7,117 nt of DNA. It comes from Chthoniobacterales bacterium. GTDB taxonomy: Bacteria > Verrucomicrobiota > Verrucomicrobiia > Chthoniobacterales > UBA10450. Position 1 is the stretch's first letter. Every line of letters begins with the position of its first letter. The notes under the pieces are model-generated. The model did no database searches. It was not told the origin of the DNA and was given only the letters and a program-made list of their open reading frames with translations. Positions 1 to 7,117 of the stretch are shown here, in pieces. Both the position numbers and the translations under genes were made by a program. The stretch covers positions 1 through 7,117 of the forward strand of contig JACCZO010000275.1 of assembly GCA_013695925.1 (NCBI GenBank), given 5' to 3'.

Positions 1-1281
1 TTTTTCATGCCGGGCGAAAGCATGGTGATGGTGGCCGGTTTTCTCGCCGGGCAGGAGCTACTCGACGTCCGCGTGCTCATGATCGTGGTGGCTTCGGCGG
101 CGATCGTGGGGGACAGCATTGGCTACGAATTTGGCCGCCGGCTGGGGCGCGATTGGCTGCGGCTCCATGGCAAAAAATTCTGGGTCCGGCCGGAGCGGCT
201 CGATCGGATGGACGCCTTCTTTCTCCGCTACGGCGGCCTGAGCGTGCTCTTCGCGCATTTCCTTCACGTCGGGCGGGCGCTGATGCCGTTCCTGGCCGGC
301 GCGGCGCGGATGCCCTACATGCGCTTTCTCATTTTCTATGCCATTGGCTGTGTCCTCTGGGCGGTGATTTTTTCGCTGCTCGGCTATGTTTTTGGGCAGA
401 GCTGGCACTTGGTCGATCGCTGGATCGGGCGCGCGGGCGTGATCGCTGCAATTCTGGGCGCGATGGTGGTGGTGACCATCGTCCTCTGGCGCGGGGTGAC
501 GAGCCGCGAGTTGGAGATTCGGGAATGGTGGAGGCAATTCTGCGCCCGCCCTTTCGTGGTGCGCTTTCGGCGGCGTTTTGCCCGCCAAATCGACTGGCTG
601 GAGCAGCGGTTTTCGCCGCGAGGTTTTCTTGGGATTCACCTCACGATGGGGATATTCCTGCTCCTCGCCGCGGTGGCGATTTTCGGCGGGTTGCTGGAAC
701 GAATCGGAACGCGCGGCTGGTTCCTGGCGGCGGATTTCAAAGTCATGGAATGGTTTGCGCACCACTCCGGCGGGTCGATGAGCTCGGTCATGGTGTTCTT
801 CGCGCACCTTGGCTCGGCTTATTGGCTGGCCGGACTCTATCTCGTCGCCCTCGTCCTCAGTCGCCACAACCGGCATCGTCTGCGCCTGATGCTCATCGCC
901 GCGCCTGGCGGCATCGTGCTCGACATTGTTTTGAAATTCATCTTCAGCGGCGGCCGGCCCCACTTTGGGCACGGCGCGAATCTCGGTCCGCTCGATGGCG
1001 ACCTTCTCACCAGTACCGTCGTCTACGGAACGCTCGCCTTCGTTCTCGTACGCACGCTGCGCCGCTGGCGCTGGCGCGCGCTGGTCATGATCGGAAGCGT
1101 CCTGCTCGTCCTCCTCATCACGCTGAGCAGTCTTTACCTGAAGGTGACGCTGTTGAGCGATGCGCTGATCGCGGTGGTGGAAGGCGCGGCCTGGGTTCTC
1201 TTCTGCATCAGCGGGGTGGAAATCGTGCGCTGGCGGGAGACGGCGCGGCAGGAGAATTTGCTGGGCGAGTCGTTAGGCTGA
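1..1281 (+). CDS. DedA-family membrane protein fused to a degenerate PAP2-like domain (5' partial)
   Basis: The frame is open from base 1 and runs to TGA at 1279-1281. The first ATG (base 7) falls inside the conserved DedA 'PGE' region, so the true start lies upstream and the gene is 5'-truncated by the window. Numbering from that ATG, residues 1-160 form the DedA domain: PGE (2-4), GD-x3-GY (35-40), GRRLG (43-47), VGRALMPFLAG (88-98), RMPY (101-104) and several hydrophobic segments. DedA proteins are inner-membrane transporters or scramblase-like proteins, some acting on undecaprenyl-phosphate. A basic linker (about 165-205) leads to a PAP2/LssY-like multi-pass domain (about 210-405) with motif 1 intact (K310, R317-P318). 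Motif 2 (PSGH) is absent: the stretch reads GDLLTSTVVYG at 331-341. Motif 3 keeps D385 but lacks its Arg and His. Intact DedA-PAP2 fusions are known. This copy is probably not an active phosphatase. Family assignment is firm; substrate is unknown. Confidence 0.85.
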   Translation, partial: FFMPGESMVMVAGFLAGQELLDVRVLMIVVASAAIVGDSIGYEFGRRLGRDWLRLHGKKFWVRPERLDRMDAFFLRYGGLSVLFAHFLHVGRALMPFLAGAARMPYMRFLIFYAIGCVLWAVIFSLLGYVFGQSWHLVDRWIGRAGVIAAILGAMVVVTIVLWRGVTSRELEIREWWRQFCARPFVVRFRRRFARQIDWLEQRFSPRGFLGIHLTMGIFLLLAAVAIFGGLLERIGTRGWFLAADFKVMEWFAHHSGGSMSSVMVFFAHLGSAYWLAGLYLVALVLSRHNRHRLRLMLIAAPGGIVLDIVLKFIFSGGRPHFGHGANLGPLDGDLLTSTVVYGTLAFVLVRTLRRWRWRALVMIGSVLLVLLITLSSLYLKVTLLSDALIAVVEGAAWVLFCISGVEIVRWRETARQENLLGESLG

Positions 1282-1309
1282 AGCGGGCGGGCTTATTCGC
1301 CCATCCGCT
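1282..1309. terminator. GC-rich hairpin at the convergent dedA/sdhB ends, possible bidirectional terminator
   Basis: Bases 1282-1292 pair with 1299-1309 around the loop TTATTC, with one mismatch (1288/1303) and one G-T wobble (1287/1304). The hairpin starts right after the dedA stop codon and covers the sdhB stop codon. There is no T-tract on either strand, so it is not a textbook intrinsic terminator. Its position between two genes whose stops are 11 bp apart makes a transcription-ending or 3'-end-protecting role plausible. Confidence 0.35.
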
Positions 1310-2048
1310 CGCGCAGGCTGGCGATGGCATACTCGCGGTTCATCCTGGCGATGAAGCTGGCGCTGATTTCGGCCGGGCAAACGGCTTCGCACTCGTAGGT
1401 GTTTGTGCAATTGCCGAAACCTTCCTCGTCCATCTGCCTAACCATGCGCAGGACGCGCCGCGAACGTTCCGGCTGGCCCTGGGGGAGGAGGGCGAGATGA
1501 GAAATTTTCGCGGCGGTGAAGAGCATGGCGGAGGCGTTTGGGCAGGCCGCCGCACAGGCGCCGCAACCTATGCAGGCGGCTGCTTCCATCGCGACATCGG
1601 CGTTATGTTTCGGGACCAGGATCGAATTGGCTTCCGGGGCGGAGCCGGTGCGCGCGCTGACGAAGCCGCCCGCCTGCACGATGCGATCGAGGGCGGAGCG
1701 ATTGATGACCAAGTCCTTCACGATCGGGAAAGAGCGGACCCGGAACGGCTCGACGGTGATCGTTTCGCCCTCCTTGAACTCGCGCATGTAAAGCTGGCAG
1801 GCCGCGGCGGGATGGGAAGGCCCGTGCGCTTCGCCGTTGATCGTTAGGCTGCAAATGCCGCAGATGCCTTCGCGGCAATCGGAGTCGAACGCGATCGGCT
1901 CTGCGCCTTTGGTCGTGAGCTGCTCGTTGAGGATGTCGAGCATCTCGAGGAACGACGTCGCCGGCGAGATGTCCTCTATCTCGTAGGACTTGAGCTCGCC
2001 CTTCGCCTCACGCGTGGTCTGGCGCCATATCTTGAGTTTGAAATTCAT
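1293..2048 (-). CDS. sdhB: Succinate dehydrogenase/fumarate reductase iron-sulfur subunit
   Basis: This 251-aa protein is the electron-transfer subunit of complex II, carrying electrons from FAD in SdhA to the haem/quinone site in SdhC on the cytoplasmic face of the membrane. The N-terminal half is a plant-type ferredoxin domain with [2Fe-2S] ligands C58, C63, C66 (CREGICGIC) and C84. The C-terminal half carries the CxxCxxCxxxCP motif (C159, C162, C165, C169) and a second cluster of C214, C220 and C224. By family precedent, C159/C162/C165/C224 bind [4Fe-4S] and C169/C214/C220 bind [3Fe-4S]. All expected ligands are present and the length is normal. The ATG at 2048 is chosen because the domain begins directly after it, but no clear ribosome-binding site precedes it. 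It is last in the sdhCAB order, 97 bp after sdhA, separated by a palindromic repeat. Two GTTAGGC copies lie inside the gene. Confidence 0.96.
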   Translation of the reverse strand: MNFKLKIWRQTTREAKGELKSYEIEDISPATSFLEMLDILNEQLTTKGAEPIAFDSDCREGICGICSLTINGEAHGPSHPAAACQLYMREFKEGETITVEPFRVRSFPIVKDLVINRSALDRIVQAGGFVSARTGSAPEANSILVPKHNADVAMEAAACIGCGACAAACPNASAMLFTAAKISHLALLPQGQPERSRRVLRMVRQMDEEGFGNCTNTYECEAVCPAEISASFIARMNREYAIASLRERMGE

Positions 2049-2059
2049 CGGGATGGGTA

Positions 2060-2129
2060 ACCGCAGAGGACGCAGAGTTCGCAGAGAAGAAGCAGACTCA
2101 GACTCTGCGTCCTCTGCGCTCTCTGCGGT
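2060..2129. repeat. 70-bp palindromic element built of 9-bp CGCAGAGNN units
   Basis: The left half has CGCAGAG at 2062, 2071 and 2080 (period 9). The right half has its complement CTCTGCG at 2103, 2112 and 2121 (period 9). The outer ends are ACCGCAGAG (2060-2068) and CTCTGCGGT (2121-2129). Two fold registers are possible. One is a 27-bp imperfect stem pairing 2060-2086 with 2103-2129 around a 16-nt loop. The other is a perfect 17-bp stem pairing 2062-2078 with 2102-2118. The element fills most of the sdhA-sdhB gap and resembles REP/MITE-like non-coding repeats. I recall similar CGCAGAG-rich repeats in environmental bacterial genomes but cannot verify the family here. In sdh mRNA it would form a strong hairpin. 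Confidence 0.85.
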
Positions 2130-2140
2130 AAATGATCAGC

Positions 2141-2145
2141 CCTCC

Positions 2146-2146
<1 letters not shown>
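2141..2146 (-). promoter_or_regulatory. Perfect AGGAGG Shine-Dalgarno-like sequence at the sdhA stop, far from sdhB
   Basis: On the - strand, AGGAGG overlaps the last base of the sdhA TGA stop. It matches a full anti-Shine-Dalgarno pairing, yet no start codon of a recognisable gene follows at normal spacing. The sdhB ATG is 92 bases further on, behind the palindromic element. It may be the original sdhB ribosome-binding site displaced by the repeat, or a chance match. Confidence 0.4.
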
Positions 2147-4067
<1,921 letters not shown>

Positions 4068-4071
<4 letters not shown>

Positions 4072-4763
4072 GAGCGGGTGTGCAGTTTCACCCAGCCGAG
4101 GAGAACGGCCACGGGAATCGAGCTGTAACCGAGGAAGAGGAGCCAGGCGAAGATCCGGCCGCCCCGCGCCAGGCGGGCGGTGAGCTTTTGATTGTTCAAG
4201 CCTAACGATTGGAAAAAGCTGGAGGAGCCGTGGCTCAGGTGGAGGGCGAGAAGGAACATTGAGAGCAGGTAAAAGCCGGAGACGAGCGGGTTCTGGAATC
4301 CGTAGATCATCATCGAATAGATGTCGTAATGATTAAGCGGATCGAGCGGGAGCGTGTTAAAGCGCGGATCGGTCGCCCGGACTGTGAAATGGAGAATGTG
4401 ATAGATGATGAAAGCGAGGAGAATGAGCCCGCTCAAGACCATGCTGCGGGAAGCGAAGGTGGCCTTAACCGTGTCCTTGCGCTTGTAACGCTCGGGCCGG
4501 GCGCGGCGGTTTTCGATCGCCAGGCGGATGGTGTAGTAGATGTGGAGGAGAACGGCGATGAGCAGTCCGCCGCGAATGACCCACAGCAGCATCCCGAGTT
4601 GGCGCAGTTTTTCGGCGTAACCGTTGATCCATTCCGGACCGAGGAAGATCTGGAGATTGCCGAGGAGATGGCCGATGACGAAAAGGATCAGAACGAGCCC
4701 GGTGACCGCCACAATCATTTTCCGGCCGACAGATGAGCGGTGAAAAGCGGCGATGTTCGTCAC
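4068..4763 (-). CDS. sdhC: Succinate dehydrogenase cytochrome b subunit (di-haem membrane anchor)
   Basis: This 231-aa integral membrane protein anchors SdhAB and passes electrons through haem b to quinone. It has five predicted membrane helices, at roughly 17-40, 58-80, 108-127, 158-178 and 203-224. The N-terminal SSVGRKMIVAVTGL (10-23) and IGHLLGN (30-36) are typical of the single-anchor cytochrome b558 family (B. subtilis SdhC, W. succinogenes FrdC). Histidines H32, H74, H122/H125 and H175/H178 lie in helices and fit two b haems. There is no separate sdhD, as usual in this class. The start is a GTG at 4763; no better in-frame start lies upstream before the promoter, and starting at the internal M16 would remove the conserved N-terminus. 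No clear Shine-Dalgarno sequence is present. It is the first gene of sdhCAB and overlaps sdhA by 4 bp. Confidence 0.95.
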
Positions 4764-4771
4764 AGAAAGCG

Positions 4772-4786
4772 CCGCGGTGTCCGCGG
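4772..4786. promoter_or_regulatory. CCGCGG-TGT-CCGCGG hairpin in the sdhC leader
   Basis: Two CCGCGG hexamers separated by 3 bp lie in the predicted 5' leader, 9 bp upstream of the sdhC GTG. They occupy the place where a ribosome-binding site would be expected. The hairpin could limit initiation, act as a binding site, or be a degenerate relative of the CGCAGAG palindrome at 2060-2129. Confidence 0.3.
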
Positions 4787-4798
4787 AGGGTTTACCCT
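4787..4798. promoter_or_regulatory. Inverted repeat AGGGT-TT-ACCCT over the sdhC -10/start region, possible operator
   Basis: A perfect 5-bp inverted repeat with a 2-bp centre covers most of the -10 hexamer and the predicted transcription start of sdhCAB. Repressor sites often sit in this position. It is short and could be chance. Confidence 0.3.
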
Positions 4799-4821
4799 AT
4801 GAGGCGGCCTAAGAGTGTCAA
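4794..4821 (-). promoter_or_regulatory. Sigma70-like promoter of the sdhCAB operon
   Basis: On the - strand a perfect -35 box TTGACA (4821-4816) is followed by a 16-bp spacer and the -10-like hexamer TAGGGT (4799-4794), which keeps the T, A and final T of TATAAT. This predicts a start near 4787 and a leader of about 24 nt before the sdhC GTG at 4763. It sits in the only gap upstream of sdhC. The -10 element is weak, so an activator or another sigma factor is possible. Confidence 0.55.
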
Positions 4822-4843
4822 GCAACCGCGCCGGAGGGGTTGC
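4822..4843 (-). terminator. GCAACC/GGTTGC hairpin after the membrane-protein gene, possible terminator
   Basis: A 6-bp stem (4822-4827 with 4838-4843) around a 10-nt loop begins three bases after the stop codon of the upstream gene and ends directly at the sdhC -35 box. No T-tract follows on the - strand. It may separate the glycan-like genes from the sdh operon, but sequence support is modest. Confidence 0.3.
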
Positions 4844-4846
4844 CCG

Positions 4847-6607
4847 CTAGCGCGGCGAAGGGGCGATTCTAATCTTCTGCCTGGAGACCCCGTCCGGGCT
4901 GGCGGCGCGGAGGAAATACTGGGCCCCCGGCTGGTGGTTTCGGATATACCCGAGGATCTGCCCATTGGGCATCCGGTTGGCGTAGAAGAGCGAGTTCCAG
5001 AGCGGCCAGGTGTTGGATGAGCGGGCAATGCCGACCACTTTTTCCGCAGGATCGACGATGATCATCGCGGACGGAGGTGCGAGTTCCGCGACCGCCAGAT
5101 GCCCAGTCACTTTGATGGCGGTGCCCTGATCTTTTCCGCCGATCAGACGCTGCAGGCTGGCACGACCCCGAAAGTCTCTTTCGTCCTGACGTCCTTGGAA
5201 AAGCTGCGTCGCAGGCTGACCGATCCAGTCCTGCAACCCCGCCGCAAACATGTCGAGCCGGCGGGCACGGAGGAGCGGCACCAGGAAGTCGATTTGTTCC
5301 TGGTCGGGGATGATCTGCCGGGCTGGATCAACCACGTCATTGATGAGGCTCGTCGCGCCTTGTTCCAAAAGGACCCGGGCAAATCTCCAATGAGATCCTT
5401 CGTTGCGATGGAATTGCCAGCCCACGATGGGGAAAGTGAGAGCAAGGAGGATGCAGGGCCAGCGCAACCAGCGCCTGAGCAGGGCGTGATGAAGGGCAAC
5501 CAAAAGCAGTCCCGCCCAAAAAAACGAGGACCAGAAAAGGTATCGCGGCGCCGCGACGTCCACGGGAATTTCCAGGAACAGTTGCGCCCGCGAGGCCACG
5601 ACGGAAAGGAGGACAAAAAGGTTGAAGGTGATCAGCGCCAGGCCAACAAACTCCATGTTTCTACCGTCGAGGTCTCTGCGGGTGAGTCGCGCCGTGACCA
5701 CGATGGCGGAGAGGGCAAGACCAGCCGCGCCTCCCCAGAGAAGCCAGCCGGAGGTTTGGATGAGTGCGGCGGTGGGTTTGGCTCCGTGCCAGGCGCTGAT
5801 CGAGTAGAAAATGGGAGCGCCGATGAGCGAGCAAAGCTGCTTGAGCAAGGCAGCGAAGATGAGTCCAAGTGAACTGAGGCTTTCCCAGAGAGCGGAACTG
5901 TCCTCCGGCGGCGGTAAAAGACTAAAGATGAGCAACGCTACGAGAGTGGCGAAAGCAATGATTGCGAGGGATCGCCTGGGCACGCGCAAATTCCAACCCA
6001 GGAGGAGGAAGGTGGGCCAGACGGCCATGCCACTTCCAAAACTGAAGGTCGCCACAAACCCGGCGCAGATGAGCAACGTCGTCGTTCGCCATGTAGGGGT
6101 TGAGACGGTCCGCATCCTTGGCAGGATAAGAAAACCGGCCGCTGCGCTCAGCATGACCAGAGAAGTGATGCAGTTAAATCCTCCGGACGTTGTGATCGTG
6201 GCCCGACCCATCCAGAAACTCCCGCAAATTATCGTGAGAGTGCCGAGATACTTACCAGTGACATCCAGGCCTGGGTCACGCCAGATCGGCAGGAGGAGAA
6301 GGAAGGTAGAGGCTGCCTGCAAAGCAAGGCCGACACCAAAGAGTATGGTCTGGTTGCCGTGGAAGAAATGCAGATCCGACAGCCAGATAAAGGAGGGAAA
6401 GAACAAGGAGTGATTGTTGAACTTCAACAAAGCGCTCTCTATCCAGGAAGAAGTCAGGCAAGTGTAATAGATCCGCCAGAAGTCCGATCCGGTGACCGGC
6501 CAATAATCGAGACAGAGAAAGGTCACTCCCGTGACGAGATAGACCACAGTCAAGAGGAGCGCGGTGAGTTTCGCGAGACACTCGGCGACCTTGGCGAACT
6601 TATCCAT
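4847..6607 (-). CDS. Uncharacterised polytopic membrane protein with a C-terminal soluble domain
   Basis: I do not recognise this 586-aa protein by name. About 10-11 hydrophobic helices span residues ~15-400, with an extended loop after helix 1 (about 37-87). The loop holds W/D/E-rich sequence and the stretch NNHSLFFPSFIWLSDL (64-79), with HGN at 83-85, which resembles large uncharacterised envelope proteins of the GT-C-like or O-antigen type. After the last helix, about 165 residues form a soluble tail. Its last 100 residues alternate hydrophobic and polar positions (VTGHLAVAELAPPSAMIIVD and onwards) and look beta-rich. The ATG at 6607 is preferred: it overlaps the upstream methyltransferase stop by 8 bp, and hydrophobic sequence begins about 15 residues later. 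An earlier TTG at 6652 would overlap the methyltransferase by 53 bp and add 15 low-quality residues. The methyltransferase neighbour suggests a surface-glycan or lipid-modification role, which is inference. Confidence 0.8.
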   Translation of the reverse strand: MDKFAKVAECLAKLTALLLTVVYLVTGVTFLCLDYWPVTGSDFWRIYYTCLTSSWIESALLKFNNHSLFFPSFIWLSDLHFFHGNQTILFGVGLALQAASTFLLLLPIWRDPGLDVTGKYLGTLTIICGSFWMGRATITTSGGFNCITSLVMLSAAAGFLILPRMRTVSTPTWRTTTLLICAGFVATFSFGSGMAVWPTFLLLGWNLRVPRRSLAIIAFATLVALLIFSLLPPPEDSSALWESLSSLGLIFAALLKQLCSLIGAPIFYSISAWHGAKPTAALIQTSGWLLWGGAAGLALSAIVVTARLTRRDLDGRNMEFVGLALITFNLFVLLSVVASRAQLFLEIPVDVAAPRYLFWSSFFWAGLLLVALHHALLRRWLRWPCILLALTFPIVGWQFHRNEGSHWRFARVLLEQGATSLINDVVDPARQIIPDQEQIDFLVPLLRARRLDMFAAGLQDWIGQPATQLFQGRQDERDFRGRASLQRLIGGKDQGTAIKVTGHLAVAELAPPSAMIIVDPAEKVVGIARSSNTWPLWNSLFYANRMPNGQILGYIRNHQPGAQYFLRAASPDGVSRQKIRIAPSPR

Positions 6608-7117
6608 TGCGGTCGCTCTCGCGCCGTCCCCAGGCCAGCAAGGAGGTCCCAAACGGCCCCGGGAAAGGTAAAGCCGTTTCGAACTTCATCAGGCTGCTAA
6701 GAACGAGACGCGCGGCCGGGTTCGGCGGAGCAAACCCGAGGCGGATGGTTGCGGCGGGGTTCGTCAGGCGGAGAAAAGCTTTCCGCAGGAGCAGCACTGG
6801 CACCATCGACATTCCCCAGTAGCGCAATCCCTCCGGCCGGATGCCGGCCTGGGCAAAGGCATTCGCCAAGGTCGCGCCACGGTAGCGGCGCACGTGGCCG
6901 GCCGCCGTATCGTAGCGACTGTAAAGCCACATGCTCGCCGGCACGTTGACAATGAGCATGCCCCCCGGCCGCAGGTGGTGCAGTGCCGCGACGAGAAAGG
7001 ATTTGTCGTCCTCGATATGTTCCAGGACGTCGAGGAGGAAGACGGCGTCGTAGCGGCCGAGCAGAGAAGGTTCCTGATCGAAAATGTCGTAGAAAAAAAG
7101 CCGGCCCAAACCGGATT
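6600..7117 (-). CDS. Class I SAM-dependent methyltransferase (5' partial)
   Basis: The frame enters from the right edge and stops with TAA at 6602-6600. Only the C-terminal ~172 residues are inside the window. The sequence YDAVFLLDVLEHIEDD followed by LRPGGMLIVNVPA is the motif II-III region of Methyltransf_11/23-type enzymes, and the VRRYRG and AGI segments are also typical. The SAM-binding glycine-rich motif I must lie upstream, outside the window. An internal TTG at 7109 is not a credible start, since the reading frame continues through it. The substrate is unknown; this subfamily is often found beside glycosyltransferases in polysaccharide or glycolipid loci. Its stop overlaps the start of the membrane-protein gene by 8 bp, so the two are co-transcribed and probably coupled. 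Confidence 0.88.
   Translation of the reverse strand, partial: SGLGRLFFYDIFDQEPSLLGRYDAVFLLDVLEHIEDDKSFLVAALHHLRPGGMLIVNVPASMWLYSRYDTAAGHVRRYRGATLANAFAQAGIRPEGLRYWGMSMVPVLLLRKAFLRLTNPAATIRLGFAPPNPAARLVLSSLMKFETALPFPGPFGTSLLAWGRRESDRNG

Noticed and set aside
58..972. - strand open frame (304 codons) opposite the DedA-PAP2 gene
   Set aside because: The product is charged, His/Pro/Arg-rich and domain-free. The sense strand encodes a clear membrane protein.
153..1847. Long + strand open frame (564 codons) across the DedA gene end and antisense to sdhB
   Set aside because: It overlaps two genes with clear protein-family identity. Its translation is rich in Arg, Ala, Gly and Pro with no domain, as expected for a shadow frame in GC-rich DNA.
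4845..4852. Palindrome CGCTAGCG over the membrane-protein stop codon
   Set aside because: Eight bases only, with no associated signal; likely chance.
5099..6413. Two overlapping + strand open frames opposite the polytopic membrane-protein gene
   Set aside because: Low-complexity Arg/Lys/Pro-rich products, no family features. The - strand frame has a coherent membrane topology and an operon-like overlap with its neighbour.
6608..6652. Upstream TTG start (6652) for the membrane protein
   Set aside because: It adds 15 residues with no family character and extends the overlap with the methyltransferase to 53 bp. The ATG at 6607 gives a compact overlap.

Overview
The window looks like chromosomal DNA from a GC-rich Gram-negative-type bacterium. 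The best guess is Verrucomicrobiota (soil Spartobacteria/Chthoniobacterales-like), with moderate to low confidence. The guess rests on a three-gene sdhCAB operon of the Bacteroidetes/Wolinella type, weak Shine-Dalgarno signals at most starts, and a CGCAGAG-type palindromic repeat of a kind I associate with such genomes. No rRNA or other phylogenetic marker is present. No tRNA, rRNA, CRISPR array, insertion sequence or prophage gene was seen, and no gap between genes exceeds 100 bp.

Layout, left to right: (1) the 3' part of a + strand gene for a DedA-family membrane protein fused to a PAP2-like domain (1-1281, 5' end outside the window). (2) After an 11-bp convergent gap, the - strand operon sdhC-sdhA-sdhB (4763 down to 1293). 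sdhC and sdhA overlap by 4 bp. sdhA and sdhB are separated by 97 bp carrying a 70-bp palindromic repeat element. (3) An 83-bp gap (4764-4846) holding a good sigma70-like promoter for sdhC, small palindromes and a possible terminator hairpin. (4) Two overlapping - strand genes reading in from the right edge: a SAM-dependent methyltransferase (5' end outside the window) and a large uncharacterised polytopic membrane protein.

Function: sdhCAB encodes a complete succinate:quinone oxidoreductase (complex II) with a di-haem membrane anchor, a covalent-FAD flavoprotein and a three-cluster iron-sulfur subunit, linking the TCA cycle to the quinone pool. The methyltransferase/membrane-protein pair resembles an envelope or surface-glycan locus and is probably a separate transcription unit. 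The DedA-PAP2 fusion is probably an envelope lipid-handling protein, but its phosphatase domain has lost most catalytic residues.

The most unusual signal is at the DNA level. The heptamer GTTAGGC/GCCTAAC occurs nine times exactly between 1272 and 4206, in both orientations and in all three codon phases, always with a T two bases upstream. It is absent from the rest of the window. This looks like a distributed sequence signal, such as a DNA-uptake-like or protein-binding word, overlaid on the sdh coding sequence. It is the best candidate for something undescribed here.
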